NCBI GenBank assembly: GCA_963422655.1
Contig: OY730440.1
Coordinates: forward strand, 992,001-1,056,000
DNA: 64,000 bases
Source: CATQHS01 sp963422655
GTDB lineage: Bacteria; Actinomycetota; Acidimicrobiia; Acidimicrobiales; Aldehydirespiratoraceae
Direction: 5' to 3'
Shown here: positions 51,819-61,783 of the stretch, one piece after another
How positions within the stretch are numbered: the stretch's first letter is position 1
How the letters are laid out: each line of letters starts with the position of its first letter
Notes under the pieces: model-generated
What the model was told of the DNA's origin: nothing
Seen by the model: only the letters and a program-made list of their open reading frames with translations
Database searches by the model: none
Made by a program: the position numbers and the translations under genes

Positions 51819-53162
51819 ATGCCGCAGTGGTGCCCGACTTCCTGGCGAACCAAGCCGGCCCGGCATCAGCCGAACTGGCCCGATCAGGCCGAACGAGACC
51901 AAGTGGTGAAGGCTCTGCGAGATCTGCCCCCGCTGGTGTTCGCGGGCGAGGCCCGGGCGCTGACCGGCCATCTGGGCCGGGTCGCGTCCGGTGAGGCCAT
52001 CCTGCTCCAAGCCGGCGATTGCGCCGAGTCGTTCGATTCCTCGGCCGATTCCATTCGGGATCGGTTGAGGGTGATACTTCAGATGGCCATAGTGCTGACC
52101 TACTCGGGCGGTATGCCGGTGGTGAAAGTGGGACGCATCGCGGGACAGTTCGCCAAGCCCCGATCCAGCCCCACCGAAACCATCGGCGACTTGGAGCTGC
52201 CGTCGTTTCTGGGTCACATGGTCAACGACATCGGTTTCACCGACGCCGAGCGAGTCCCCGATCCCAACCGCCTGTTGACCTCCTACCACCGGGCCGCGTC
52301 CACGCTGAACCTGCTGCGAGCCTTTACCCGAGGCGGTTACGCCGACCTGTCGCGGGTGTCGAGCTGGAACCGAGAGTTCGTGGCCTCGACCCCGGCCGGG
52401 CAGCGCTACAGCCGCATGGCCGACGAGATAGACCGCGCTCTGAAGTTCATGACCGCCTGCGGCATCACCAGCGCCACCGCACCCCAACTCCAAGAGGTCG
52501 AGCTGTACACCAGCCACGAAGCCCTCGTCCTCGACTACGAGGAGGCCCTGACCCGGCGCGACTCCCTGACCGGACAGTGGTACGACTGCTCGGCCCACAT
52601 GCTGTGGATCGGCGAGCGGACCCGCCAGCTCGACGGCGCTCACGTGGAGTTCCTCCGGGGGGTGGTCAACCCGCTGGGCTGCAAGATCGGGCCCACCGCC
52701 ACCGCCGACGAGGTGGTCGGGATCTGCGAGGCCCTCGACGGTGACCGGACGCCCGGTCGCCTCACGCTCATAACTCGGCTGGGAGCCGACCGGGTCGGTG
52801 AGCTGCTACCGCCACTGCTGGCCGCGGTCCGTGACAGCGGCCACACCGTGGCCTGGGTCTGTGACCCCATGCACGGCAACACCTACACATCGGAGTCGGG
52901 GCGCAAGACCCGCCACTTCGAAGACGTGCTGGCTGAGATAAGCGGCTTCTTCGCCGCTCATGAGCAGGAGGGCACCTGGCCTGGTGGCGTTCACGTCGAG
53001 CTCACGGGCGATCCGGTCACCGAATGCCTGGGCGGCTCCGACGAAATCAACGACTCCGACTTGGAACAGGCCTACGAAACCATGTGCGATCCTCGCCTGA
53101 ACGGTCGCCAGTCCGTCGATCTGGCTTTCCGGGTGGCCGAGCTGCTCCACTCCGGCCGCTGA
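51819..53162 (+). CDS. aroG: 3-deoxy-7-phosphoheptulonate synthase, class II
   Basis: About 447 residues from the ATG at 51819; TTG at 51807 (overlapping the sigma stop) and GTG at 51813 are alternatives. Class II features: CPTSWRTKPARHQPNWPD, LLQAGDCAESFDSSADSIRD (~66, metal-binding Cys), VVKVGRIAGQFAKPRSSPTE, CSAHMLWIGERTRQLDGAHV, and HTVAWVCDPMHGNTYTSESG (~345). It condenses PEP and erythrose-4-phosphate, the first shikimate step; chorismate synthase is also in this window, 50 kb away. Confidence 0.96.
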   Translation: MPQWCPTSWRTKPARHQPNWPDQAERDQVVKALRDLPPLVFAGEARALTGHLGRVASGEAILLQAGDCAESFDSSADSIRDRLRVILQMAIVLTYSGGMPVVKVGRIAGQFAKPRSSPTETIGDLELPSFLGHMVNDIGFTDAERVPDPNRLLTSYHRAASTLNLLRAFTRGGYADLSRVSSWNREFVASTPAGQRYSRMADEIDRALKFMTACGITSATAPQLQEVELYTSHEALVLDYEEALTRRDSLTGQWYDCSAHMLWIGERTRQLDGAHVEFLRGVVNPLGCKIGPTATADEVVGICEALDGDRTPGRLTLITRLGADRVGELLPPLLAAVRDSGHTVAWVCDPMHGNTYTSESGRKTRHFEDVLAEISGFFAAHEQEGTWPGGVHVELTGDPVTECLGGSDEINDSDLEQAYETMCDPRLNGRQSVDLAFRVAELLHSGR

Positions 53163-53164
53163 CA

Positions 53165-53202
53165 CCGAGCCGGTCCGGCCCCGGCCCTACTGGTGCTCGG
53201 TC
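53165..53202. terminator. Possible hairpin between aroG and the VWA gene
   Basis: ACCGAGC (53165-53171) pairs with GCTCGGT (53196-53202) over a 24-base GC-rich loop in the convergent spacer. No T-tract. Weak candidate. Confidence 0.35.
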
Positions 53203-53247
53203 AGCTTCTGGCGACGGGCGGGGCAGGGGCTCGCCCGAACCGTCGGC

Positions 53248-54738
53248 TCAAACCAGATGGTCCACGAAGGCATCCAACTGGCGCAGATTGCGGACCTCGA
53301 ATACCCCGTCACAGTGTAGGGCGTACTGGCCCATGATCGAGTCGCCGGTGTCCCAGTAGCTGCGGGGCTCGGGGTTGAGCCAGAACACCTGCCGGGCTTT
53401 GTCCTGGATCATCTCGATGATCGAGCTCTCGGCCGCGTGGTAGTTGTTGCGAGCATCGCCCAGGATCATCACCGTGGTGCGAGGACCGATGTCGGAACCG
53501 TAGCCGTCCCAGAACACCCCCAAGGCATGGCCGTAGTCGGAATGACCGTCCACCCAGACCACCTCGGCCTCGGTGTTCACCCGGTGGACGGCCTCGCCTA
53601 TGTCGGTGACCCCCTCGAAGAAGCGGGTCACCTCATCGAGACCGTCGATGAATGCGAAGGACCGGACCTTGGAGAAATGGTTGGAGATGGCATAGACGAG
53701 CTGCAACGTGAAGCGAGCGAACGCAGCCACCGAACCCGAGATGTCGGCCACGACCATGATCTCGGGCTTGTGCGGGCGAGGGTGACGGAACTTGGGCTCG
53801 GCCAGCACCCCTCCGTAGGACAGCGAGTGGCGCACGGTCGAGCGGAAGTCGAGCGGGCCCTTGCGGCCATGCCTGCGTTTGCGGGCCAACCGCACCGCTA
53901 GTTTTCGGGTGAGCGGATATATGGCCTTGCGCAGGTCGATCATCTCTTCCCGTGAGGCATGCATGAAGTCCACGTCTTCGGGTAGGGGCTTGCGCAGTGT
54001 GCGGGCCATGGCCTCGACCCCTCGGTCCGCGACCAGACGGCGCCGGATCTCGGCCTCGATCTCCTTCTTGAGCTGCTCGACCCGGTGCCGGTACTCGTCG
54101 CGGTGCAGTCGCTGCTCCAGAGGCGCGACCGAACCTTCGGTGTCCTGAGCCTGTCGAAGCAGGCGCTCCAGCACCCCGTCCAAGTCCAGATTGCGCAGCG
54201 TGCGATACAGGTAGTAGGTGCCGCCCACCGGCCGGCCCGGCTCCATGCCGGCGTACCGGCGCACCGATCGGCGGGCCACATCGCGCATCATGGCCAGATC
54301 GCCCCGCATCAGGGCCCGGTACAGCATCTCAGCCAGTTCTTCGGGTGTCAGGTCGCCTCCGGCCCCGACCCCATCGCCTCGGCCGGGGGGCCGGTCCGGG
54401 TCGTCACCCTCCAGATCCCCGCCGTCCTGGTTCGAATCGCCGTCTATGGTGTACTCGGCCCCCCGCAGGGAGAAGTACACCTCGAACACCGTTTCGAATG
54501 CCCTCCAGTGGGACTGGTTCTTCACCAGCGTGGCCGCCAGCGCGTACTTGAAGGTCTCCCGATCCTCGATCGGAATGTGCTTCACCGCCTCAATGGCGTC
54601 CAGGGTCTCGGTGAGGCTGGCCGGAATGCCAGCAGCCCGCAGCTCGATGATGAAGCCGTTGAGCATCTCCAACAGGGAGTCGCCCGCGGCGGTGGCGGTC
54701 ACAGCCGAGCCGACCGCGGTCGCGACCGCCTCCGTCAC
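53248..54738 (-). CDS. VWA-domain protein (CoxE-like) partner of MoxR
   Basis: 496 residues from a GTG. The N-terminal part is a CoxE/DUF58-like helical region (LLEMLNGFIIELRAAGIPAS, FKYALAATLVKNQSHWRAFE) with an acidic Gly/Asp linker (~110-130). The C-terminal VWA domain starts at EIMVVADISGSVAAFARFTL (~325), with MIDAS-type DISGS and a later TVMILGDARNNYHAAESSII. It probably works with the MoxR ATPase 10 bases upstream in metal-centre or complex maturation. Substrate unknown. Confidence 0.9.
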   Translation of the reverse strand: MTEAVATAVGSAVTATAAGDSLLEMLNGFIIELRAAGIPASLTETLDAIEAVKHIPIEDRETFKYALAATLVKNQSHWRAFETVFEVYFSLRGAEYTIDGDSNQDGGDLEGDDPDRPPGRGDGVGAGGDLTPEELAEMLYRALMRGDLAMMRDVARRSVRRYAGMEPGRPVGGTYYLYRTLRNLDLDGVLERLLRQAQDTEGSVAPLEQRLHRDEYRHRVEQLKKEIEAEIRRRLVADRGVEAMARTLRKPLPEDVDFMHASREEMIDLRKAIYPLTRKLAVRLARKRRHGRKGPLDFRSTVRHSLSYGGVLAEPKFRHPRPHKPEIMVVADISGSVAAFARFTLQLVYAISNHFSKVRSFAFIDGLDEVTRFFEGVTDIGEAVHRVNTEAEVVWVDGHSDYGHALGVFWDGYGSDIGPRTTVMILGDARNNYHAAESSIIEMIQDKARQVFWLNPEPRSYWDTGDSIMGQYALHCDGVFEVRNLRQLDAFVDHLV

Positions 54739-54748
54739 CGTGTCGTCG

Positions 54749-55636
54749 TCAAGGCGTCGTCGTCAAGACGTCGACTGACGCCAGCTCCTTGGCCGCCTTG
54801 GTGATGTCGCTCTGGTACTTCAACAAGATGTTGACCGTCTGGGCAGCCGTAGCCGCGTCTACCTTCTCCACTCCCAGCAACACCAGGGTCTTGGCCCAGT
54901 CGAGGGTCTCCGAAACCGACGGTGGCTTCTTGAGCTCGAGCTGGCGTATCGATCGTACGATCCTGGCCACCTGATCGGCTAGGTTCGCGGTTATGTCGGG
55001 CACCTTGGTGAGCACGATCTCCTTTTCTCGCTCGATGCCGGGGTAGTCGATGTGCAGGTACAGACACCGGCGTTTGAGCGCCTCGCTCAGCTCGCGGGTG
55101 TTGTTGGAGGTGAGAAAAACCAAAGGGATCTGGTTGGCCTCCAGTGTTCCCAACTCAGGGATCGAAACCTGGTAGTCGCTGAGAATCTCGAGGAGCAGGG
55201 CCTCGGTTTCCACCTCCACCCGGTCGACTTCGTCGATCAGCAGCACCACCGGATCGGGGGCCCGGATGGCTTCCAGCAAAGGGCGGGTCAGCAGGAACTC
55301 ATGGGAGAAGATGTCGTCGGATAGACCGTTCCATGACCGCTCCGATCTCCGCTCGGCCTGGATCCGCAGCAGTTGCTTCTTGTAGTTCCACTCGTAGAGC
55401 GCCTTGGCCTCGTCCAAGCCCTCATAGCACTGGAGACGGATCAGGCGGCTGCCGGTGAGCTCGGCTACGCTCTTGGCCAACTGCGTCTTGCCGGTTCCGG
55501 CCGGACCCTCGACCAGGATCGGCTTCTCGAGTCGATCACCGAGGTAGATCACGCCGGCGGTGCCCTCGTCGGAGAGGTAGTCGACCTTGGCCAAGCCGTC
55601 GCGAACCTCGGCTACATCGGCGAAACGAAACGACAT
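54749..55636 (-). CDS. MoxR-family AAA+ ATPase
   Basis: 295 residues. Walker A VEGPAGTGKTQLAKSVAELT (~45), Walker B VVLLIDEVDRVEVETEALLL (~130), sensor 1 VFLTSNNTRELSEALKRRCL (~170) and an arginine finger there. Pairs with the downstream VWA gene, the standard MoxR-CoxE arrangement. It starts 1 base after the proA stop, so the three genes form one transcript. Confidence 0.94.
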   Translation of the reverse strand: MSFRFADVAEVRDGLAKVDYLSDEGTAGVIYLGDRLEKPILVEGPAGTGKTQLAKSVAELTGSRLIRLQCYEGLDEAKALYEWNYKKQLLRIQAERRSERSWNGLSDDIFSHEFLLTRPLLEAIRAPDPVVLLIDEVDRVEVETEALLLEILSDYQVSIPELGTLEANQIPLVFLTSNNTRELSEALKRRCLYLHIDYPGIEREKEIVLTKVPDITANLADQVARIVRSIRQLELKKPPSVSETLDWAKTLVLLGVEKVDAATAAQTVNILLKYQSDITKAAKELASVDVLTTTP

Positions 55637-55637
55637 G

Positions 55638-56900
55638 TCAGGAGCGGACGTGGCCGTCGCCGCGCACCACGAACTTGCGCGTGGTGAGCTGCTCCAGCCC
55701 CAAAGGGCCCCGAGCGTGCAGCTTCTGGGTGCTGATCCCGATCTCGGCCCCGAAACCGAACTCCTCGCCGTCGACGAATCGGGTCGAAGCGTTCACGAGC
55801 ACCGCGGCAGCGTCCACCTCCCGTGTGAACCGGTCGGCGGCGGCGAGGTCTCGGGTGACGATCGCCTCGGAATGGCCCGTCCCCGTCGCATTGACGTGGG
55901 CGATGGCTTCATCGAGCGAGTCGACCACCTTGACCGACATCTTCAGGTCCAGGTACTCGGTGGCGTGATCAGCGGAGGTGGCCACGCCCATCGACGGCAC
56001 GAGAGCCCGGGCCCGCTCGTCGCCGACCAGCTCGACGCCTTCGATTGCGGCAGCAGCGGCGGGAAGGAAGTCGGCCGCCACCTCGGCGTGCACGACCAGC
56101 GACTCCAAGGCGTTGCATACCGACGGCCTCTGCGTCTTGGCGTTGACGACGATGTCTCGGGCCACGTCGAGATCGGCAGTCGCGTCCACGTAGGTATGGC
56201 AGTTGCCGGCTCCGTCGATGACGTAGGGCACGGTGGCGTTGTCGATCACGGACTGGACGAGGGATGCGCCGCCCCGAGGGATGAGGCAGTCGACATGGTC
56301 GCGCTGGCGCATGAGCTCGACTGCTGCCGACCGGGACATGTCGTCGACGAGCACCACGCCGTCGGGAGGCAGACCCACCTTGTCCAAGGCCTCCCGCATC
56401 ACCGACGCTATGGCCAGGTTCGATGCCATCGCCGCCGACGATCCCCGCAGGAGAGCGGCATTGCCCGACTTGAGGCACAGTCCAGCCGCATCGGAGGTGA
56501 CGTTGGGCCGGCTCTCGTAGATGATGGCTACCACCCCCAGCGGCACTCGGACCCGCTGGATGCGCAGACCGTTGGGGCGCGTCCAACCGTCGGTGACCTC
56601 GCCGATCGGGTCCGGCCCGGTCGCGACCTGGTTCAGTCCTTCGGCCATGGCCTCGATGCGGGCCGGCGAAAGACGGAGCCGGTCCAAGAGATGGGACGGG
56701 ACCGCATCGGAGCCGGCTCGGGCCATGTCCTGAGCGTTGGCGTCACCGATGGACTCGGTGCGAGTGACCAGCAGATCGGCAGCCGCGGTGAGAGCGCCGT
56801 TCTTGGCGGTGGTGGAGGCCACGGCCAAGAGTCGTGACGCGGCCTTGGCCCGAGCTGCCAATTCGGGGATCGGGGTCGTGCCGACACTCACCGAGGCCAT
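55638..56900 (-). CDS. proA: Gamma-glutamyl phosphate reductase
   Basis: 420 residues. An aldehyde dehydrogenase-like fold: VPLGVVAIIYESRPNVTSDA (~117), CLKSGNAALLRGSSAAMASN, CLIPRGGASLVQSVIDNATV (~205), the catalytic Cys in TQRPSVCNALESLVVHAEV (~265), and GEEFGFGAEIGISTQKLHAR near the end. It makes glutamate-5-semialdehyde in proline synthesis. proB is not in the window. Confidence 0.97.
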   Translation of the reverse strand: MASVSVGTTPIPELAARAKAASRLLAVASTTAKNGALTAAADLLVTRTESIGDANAQDMARAGSDAVPSHLLDRLRLSPARIEAMAEGLNQVATGPDPIGEVTDGWTRPNGLRIQRVRVPLGVVAIIYESRPNVTSDAAGLCLKSGNAALLRGSSAAMASNLAIASVMREALDKVGLPPDGVVLVDDMSRSAAVELMRQRDHVDCLIPRGGASLVQSVIDNATVPYVIDGAGNCHTYVDATADLDVARDIVVNAKTQRPSVCNALESLVVHAEVAADFLPAAAAAIEGVELVGDERARALVPSMGVATSADHATEYLDLKMSVKVVDSLDEAIAHVNATGTGHSEAIVTRDLAAADRFTREVDAAAVLVNASTRFVDGEEFGFGAEIGISTQKLHARGPLGLEQLTTRKFVVRGDGHVRS

Positions 56901-56989
56901 GATACCCGGCTCTCATTCTCGGCCCGCCCCCTGCATTAGCCTTCCCGCGGCTCGGTCGGTTCCCTGGACGGAGAGTTAGGACGAACAAC

Positions 56990-57043
56990 ATGGCGGAGAA
57001 GCCGAAGGAAGGGACGAAAAGGACCCGGCCCGGCCCGTCGTGA
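56990..57043 (+). CDS. Possible short leader ORF before murJ
   Basis: ATG at 56990 opens 17 codons (MAEKPKEGTKRTRPGPS) with an AGGA-containing stretch upstream; its TGA overlaps the GTG start of murJ (GTGA). It may couple translation into murJ, which itself has no clear RBS. The short basic peptide could also be chance. Confidence 0.35.
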   Translation: MAEKPKEGTKRTRPGPS

Positions 57044-58698
57044 GCGCCGATCAGCCCCGCCCGGCGTCGGGCTCCGGCGCGGTTGCGCTGGGCATCTTCG
57101 CGAGCCGGATAGCCGGGCTGGTGCGAGAGACGGTGGCGTCTCGGCTGCTGGGCAACACCCCGGCTGCCGATGCCTTCGTAGTAGCGATGAAGATACCGAA
57201 CCTACTCCAGAACCTTCTGGGAGAAGGTGTGCTGTCGGCTTCGCTGGTGCCGGTGTACAGCCGCCTGCTGGGAGAGAGAGACGGCGAGACCAGCGGCGAG
57301 GCCGGTCGGGTAGCAGGAGCGGTGGCAGCCTCGCTAATGGCGGTCACCGGCGCTGGAGTGCTGGTGTTCATGGCCCTGGCCCGGCCCATCACGCTCGTTC
57401 TGGCCCCCGGACTGAGCGACGACCGGTTCGAGCTGGCCGTGTCGCTCACCCGCGTCACTGCCCTCGGCGTCGGCTTCACGGTGCTCTCGGCATGGTGCCT
57501 GGGAGTGCTCAACAGCCACCGGCGGTTCTTTCTCTCCTACGTGGCGCCGGTGGTCTGGAACGGAGCCCAAGTCGGCGCCCTGGTGGTAGCGAGCGTTCTG
57601 GCCTTCGATCTAGAAGGAGTGGCCCGAGCCATGGCCTGGGGGGTGATGATAGGCGGATTGGCCCAATTGCTGGTCCAACTGCCCCTGACCCTGCGGTTGG
57701 CGAAGGGGCTGCGACTCGGGCTGAGGTGGCGACATCGGTGGGTGCGCGAGGTCCGCAGGCGGTTCGGGCCAGCCGTGCTGGGGCGGGGCGTGGTGCAGGT
57801 GTCGGCCTACCTGGACGTGGTGCTGGCCTCGTTGCTGGCAGGAGGAGCGCTGGCGGCTCTGTCCCGGGCCCAGATCCTCTACACCTTGCCGGTGAGCCTG
57901 TTCGCCATGAGTGTCGCCGCCGCCGAGTTGCCGGAGATGTCGCGGCTCGCGGACGACCCTGCCGCTCTGGCCCCGCGGACCCAGCTCGGTGTTCGCCGGG
58001 TGGTGTTCTGGATGGCTCTGGTCTGCGTCGTCTACATCACCGCCGGAGACCTCATGGTCGAGATCTTGTTCGAAGGCCGGGAGTTCACCTCGGCCGACAC
58101 CGTGGTGGTGTGGTTCACGGTGGGGGCCTACGCCCTCGGCCTACCGGCCACCGGTGCCAGCCGGATACTCCAGAGCACCAGCTACGCCTTGGGCGACACC
58201 AAGGGTCCGGCCCGGATAGCGGTGGCCCGGGTGGCCGTGGCTGGCGCTGTCGGCGTGATGGTGATGTTCCCACTCGACCGGGTGATCGTGGGCCCCGACG
58301 GCTTGGTCGGCCTGACCGACGCCCTGGGCCTGGCCTGGGCCCTTCCCGACCTCGAGAGATCTGTGATCGGCACCGTGCGGCTGGGGGCGGTAGGTCTGGC
58401 CGCCGGCTCGGCCGTGGCCGCTTGGGTGGAGCTGATCCTGTTGGCTCGGCTGCTGTTGCGTTCCCCGGCCGGGTCGGGAAGGGTTGGTTCGGCCATGATC
58501 AGGCTGGCCAAGCCTTTCAGCTCGGCTTTCGTCGCCGCTGCCGCTCTGAAGCTCGGGGCTGGGAGCTGGCCCCTGCCGGTCTCGGCTCTGGCTGTGGTGG
58601 GAACGGCTGCTTCGGTCTACACCGTCGTAGCCTTCCTCAGCGGCGTTCGGGAGGCCGACCTCCTGCTCAAGCCCATTCGCAGAGCCCTGTGGCGGTAG
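57040..58698 (+). CDS. murJ: Lipid II flippase MurJ (MviN)
   Basis: 552 residues from a GTG, with about 14 hydrophobic helices. Family motifs: ASRIAGLVRETVASRLLGNT (~20), VVAMKIPNLLQNLLGEGVLS (~48), SASLVPVYSRLL, and LPVSLFAMSVAAAELPEMSR (~285). It moves lipid-linked peptidoglycan precursor across the membrane. Unlike mycobacterial MviN there is no C-terminal pseudokinase extension. Confidence 0.95.
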   Translation: MSADQPRPASGSGAVALGIFASRIAGLVRETVASRLLGNTPAADAFVVAMKIPNLLQNLLGEGVLSASLVPVYSRLLGERDGETSGEAGRVAGAVAASLMAVTGAGVLVFMALARPITLVLAPGLSDDRFELAVSLTRVTALGVGFTVLSAWCLGVLNSHRRFFLSYVAPVVWNGAQVGALVVASVLAFDLEGVARAMAWGVMIGGLAQLLVQLPLTLRLAKGLRLGLRWRHRWVREVRRRFGPAVLGRGVVQVSAYLDVVLASLLAGGALAALSRAQILYTLPVSLFAMSVAAAELPEMSRLADDPAALAPRTQLGVRRVVFWMALVCVVYITAGDLMVEILFEGREFTSADTVVVWFTVGAYALGLPATGASRILQSTSYALGDTKGPARIAVARVAVAGAVGVMVMFPLDRVIVGPDGLVGLTDALGLAWALPDLERSVIGTVRLGAVGLAAGSAVAAWVELILLARLLLRSPAGSGRVGSAMIRLAKPFSSAFVAAAALKLGAGSWPLPVSALAVVGTAASVYTVVAFLSGVREADLLLKPIRRALWR

Positions 58699-58731
58699 AG
58701 TCGGTCAGGCCGCCCGACCGCAGGAGCAACC

Positions 58732-59472
58732 ATGTGGAAGTATCTGACTCGCCGCTGGAAGTACCTGACCGCCAAGCTCTCCGGTCGATTCGAGGAAACC
58801 GCCGACCCCAAGGTGCAGTTGGAGCAGGCCATCGGCGAAGCCAGCGATCAGCACCGGCGGCTCAAGGATCAGGCCGCCAACGTGATCGCCAACCAAAAGC
58901 ACACCGAGATGCGCCTCAACCGGGCCATCGAAGAGTTCGAGAAAGTGAACCGCAACGCCCGTCAGGCCGTGGTGATGGCCGAGAAAGAGACCAGCGGCAA
59001 CAACGACGCCAAAGCCACGTTCTACATGAACGCAGCCGAGCAGTTCGCGGGCCGGCTCATCACCCTCGAGCAGGAGATCGATAGCCTCAAGTCGCTCCAT
59101 TTCCAAGCCACCGAAGCCGCTGATCAGGCCAAGGCAGCCGTGTCCCAAAACGCCCTGACCCTTCAGAGCAAGCTGAGCGAGCGCCAGAAGCTGTTGAGCC
59201 AGCTCGACCAGGCTCGGATGCAGGAACAGGTCAACAAGGCCATGAACACGCTGTCGGAGTCGGTGGGCGCCGATGTGCCCACCTTCGACGAGATACGCGA
59301 CAAGATCGAGGCCCGTTACGCCAAAGCCAAGGGCGTAGCCGAGCTGGCCGATGGCAACGTCAATGCCACCATGGCAGAGATCGAAGCCGCGGCCCGCAAT
59401 AGCGAGGCCAAGGTCCGTCTCGGTCAGATCAAAGAACAGCTCGGCATCGAGCAGACCACGGGTGGCAGCTAG
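58732..59472 (+). CDS. pspA: PspA/IM30-family membrane-stress protein
   Basis: 246 residues, almost wholly helical. N-terminal amphipathic helix (MWKYLTRRWKYLTAKLSGRF), then long coiled coil (DPKVQLEQAIGEASDQHRRL; FYMNAAEQFAGRLITLEQEI) and a C-terminal part (SVGADVPTFDEIRDKIEARY). PspA proteins assemble on damaged membranes. It follows murJ by 33 bases, suggesting a shared envelope role. Confidence 0.9.
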   Translation: MWKYLTRRWKYLTAKLSGRFEETADPKVQLEQAIGEASDQHRRLKDQAANVIANQKHTEMRLNRAIEEFEKVNRNARQAVVMAEKETSGNNDAKATFYMNAAEQFAGRLITLEQEIDSLKSLHFQATEAADQAKAAVSQNALTLQSKLSERQKLLSQLDQARMQEQVNKAMNTLSESVGADVPTFDEIRDKIEARYAKAKGVAELADGNVNATMAEIEAAARNSEAKVRLGQIKEQLGIEQTTGGS

Positions 59473-59669
59473 TTGTTTGACGGTCCAGGGGTCCGTTAGC
59501 CGCAGACACCATCACCGCTCTCGGAGCCAAACACATACGGATCAAACCCCACTGCCCCAGCTAGAACGGCAAATTGAACAGCCGATTGTTAAACCTGACT
59601 CCCAGGACAACTAGTTGGTCGTGTCGACGGTGATAGAATTGAATTCGTGATGACAACCATAAGTGCGAC

Positions 59670-60120
59670 GTGGAACTTTCAGTTGGTCAACTGCTGATTT
59701 GTGAGAGCAGCTTCAAGCCGAATCCGGCTGTTGATCTCCAGATCAAGCGATTCAGGCTTCCAGATGAACAGAGGCGGGCATTCGAGTCCAGCTTCTCAAA
59801 GATTCTTGCCGCCGCTTACGTTATGCCGCTTGATCGAGGTGATCCTGCGAGGAGACCGGATCTCCCACCTTCCGACGAACACAACACCATGCTCGGCGAC
59901 TTTGGTGAGGTCCTCGCCGTCACCGTGTATAACCAGATCCTTCCCGACTACACGGTCCCGGCGAGCAAGCTATGGGGAAATCCGAACCCGAGCAAAAGCA
60001 TGCTCGGCGAGGACAAGTTGGCTATGGCCCGAAGGCGGGAAGGCGACCCGGTGTATGACGATGCCCGGGACCCGACTCGACCGCAGCGACTCAACACGCT
60101 CACTGAGAAATCCAGCTTCA
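59670..60120 (+). pseudogene. HamA-like (DUF1837) fragment of a Hachiman-type defence system
   Basis: From a GTG at 59670 about 130 residues look native: LLICESSFKPNPAVDLQIKR, NTMLGDFGEVLAVTVYNQIL and VPASKLWGNPNPSKSMLGED. The GDFGEVLA and KLW...G-D spacing resembles DUF1837 HamA nucleases, but the second half of the domain is missing and the frame degenerates after ~60075. It is joined directly to the back half of a helicase, implying an internal deletion. HamA assignment is by eye and moderate. Confidence 0.5.
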
Positions 60121-61557
60121 ATGGCGTCGGCTCTCGCTCTCGCCCGAGAGCCGGACGGCCTTGTCATGATCTACACCCCCACGAAGAGCGCAATCGACGG
60201 CCTTATCCGGGCGATCGAGGAGCGGGCTGTTGCTTCGCCGTCCGGATGGAAACCGAAGCCAAAGCTCTTAGAGATCGCTGATGGACTGCCACCGGAGGTT
60301 GAAGCGTGCAAGCGGCAGTTGATGTTGGGTATCGGCGTGCACCACGCATCCATCTCGAAGTTCCAGCATTGGGCGATCGAGGAAGCAGCGTCGAAAGGGC
60401 TGCTCCGGTACCTGGTGTGCACTGACACGCTGCTATCCGGTGTCGACTTCCCAGTCCGTTCCATCATCGTGGCGAACTCCACGCGCAACATGGACTTTCT
60501 CCCCGCATCGGTGCTGAACAATCTTGCCGGGCGGGCCGGGCGGGGTGGCCGCTTCTACTCAGGCGAGTTCGTGCTGATGACCCCGACCTGCAAGAGGGCA
60601 AAAGAGCTGTTTGAGTTCTTGGCTTCCGAGCTTCCTCCGACACTGAGCCAGTTCAAAGCCGCCGTCGAGGTACTGCTCAGGGTGAAGGATGCCGTCGCCA
60701 TCACCGAAGGTGCCGCGGCGGTGCTGCGCGAATTGGACTCGTTCCTGCTGGCCGCCATCGCGGAAGCAGCACTCGAACAGGGTGATATTCGTCTCGAACT
60801 CGAAAAGGCCCTCGGCCGGACACTGTGGTGGGCCGGAGCATCACCGTCTCTTCGAGACCAGGTCCTGACCGCCTCCGTGGCCAGAGCCAAAAAGTTCCAA
60901 AGCTCCCCAGACGGTTGGAATCAGGCCGTATACCGCACCGGCCTGGACGGGGTGACTTGCTGGCGCATCAAAGAACTGTTGGACGATCTCGACACCAAGT
61001 CCTTGGCAGCGATAGCCCGCCAAGAGATGTCCGTCAGAGCCGGTGATGAGAGTCTGGCATCGCTAGCGTTATTGGTGGCAGAAGTCAATCCGACAGGTCG
61101 ACGCTGGCCCCAGGATCTTGACGAACAAGACGTTCGAGAACAGGTCGTTCGAGCGTGGTTGTCCGGCTCTGAAGCACCAGCCGATCTGAATTGTCAGAAG
61201 GTCGAAACCGCCTTTGAGCAGCTCGCGAACCAAGGCCCGTGGATCGTGGGGGCGGCATTGGAGGTAGTCCGCTGGAAGCACGGGCTGACCACCAGCGAGA
61301 TGGCACACCTCGCAGGAGACCTGGCGTTATCGAGACTCCGAACCGGGACACCCAGCGAGGGTGCAGCGACACTCGTTGAGGCAGGCCTCCCACGCACCGA
61401 TGCAGCGGCGCTCTGGCATCGATACGATCGCTGCACCGCCCCCGACTTCATTCAGTTCGCTAAACGCGAGCTTCCTCCCAAAACGGTTGAGCTCATGAGC
61501 TGGCCCTGTCAGGACGGTCTATTATCGACGGTGAGCCAATCGGGTAGCAGCGGTTGA
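60121..61557 (+). pseudogene. HamB-like SF2 helicase, C-terminal half only
   Basis: About 478 codons from the ATG at 60121. It begins at the second helicase lobe (DGLVMIYTPTKSAIDGLIRA), then GIGVHHASISKFQHWAIEEA, LVCTDTLLSGVDFPVRSIIV (motif V) and NNLAGRAGRGGRFYSGEFVL (motif VI with arginine finger). The Walker A and DEAH lobe is absent, so it cannot hydrolyse ATP. A helical C-terminal part (LRLEK-type, GWNQAVYRTGLDGVTCWRIK) follows. With the HamA-like piece it reads as a collapsed Hachiman operon; other Ski2-like helicases are possible. Confidence 0.7.
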
Positions 61558-61783
61558 TCCCCTGCGCGGGCCTCCGCGGATCCTCTCGGACTCGGTGCCC
61601 AAGCAGACAACGCCCCCGAACCGTCGCCACCATCACGGCGACACACACGAAGACTTCCTGGTCTGTGAAGTCAGATGCAACTCCACAATGCCAGGAGGTC
61701 CTCACACGCTCGCAGGCCCATCACCAACCTCTCTGCCCAGTACAACTAACTCCCGCACCAGACCACAGCACGCCGATGCCACC
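61558..61783. other. Spacer without recognised gene
   Basis: 226 bases between the helicase remnant and the iteron array. Codon-like open stretches exist but none has a start with RBS or a recognisable product. Confidence 0.5.

Noticed and set aside
57492..59084. 530-codon plus-strand frame across murJ and pspA
   Set aside because: Frame-shifted shadow; both real genes have strong motifs in other frames.
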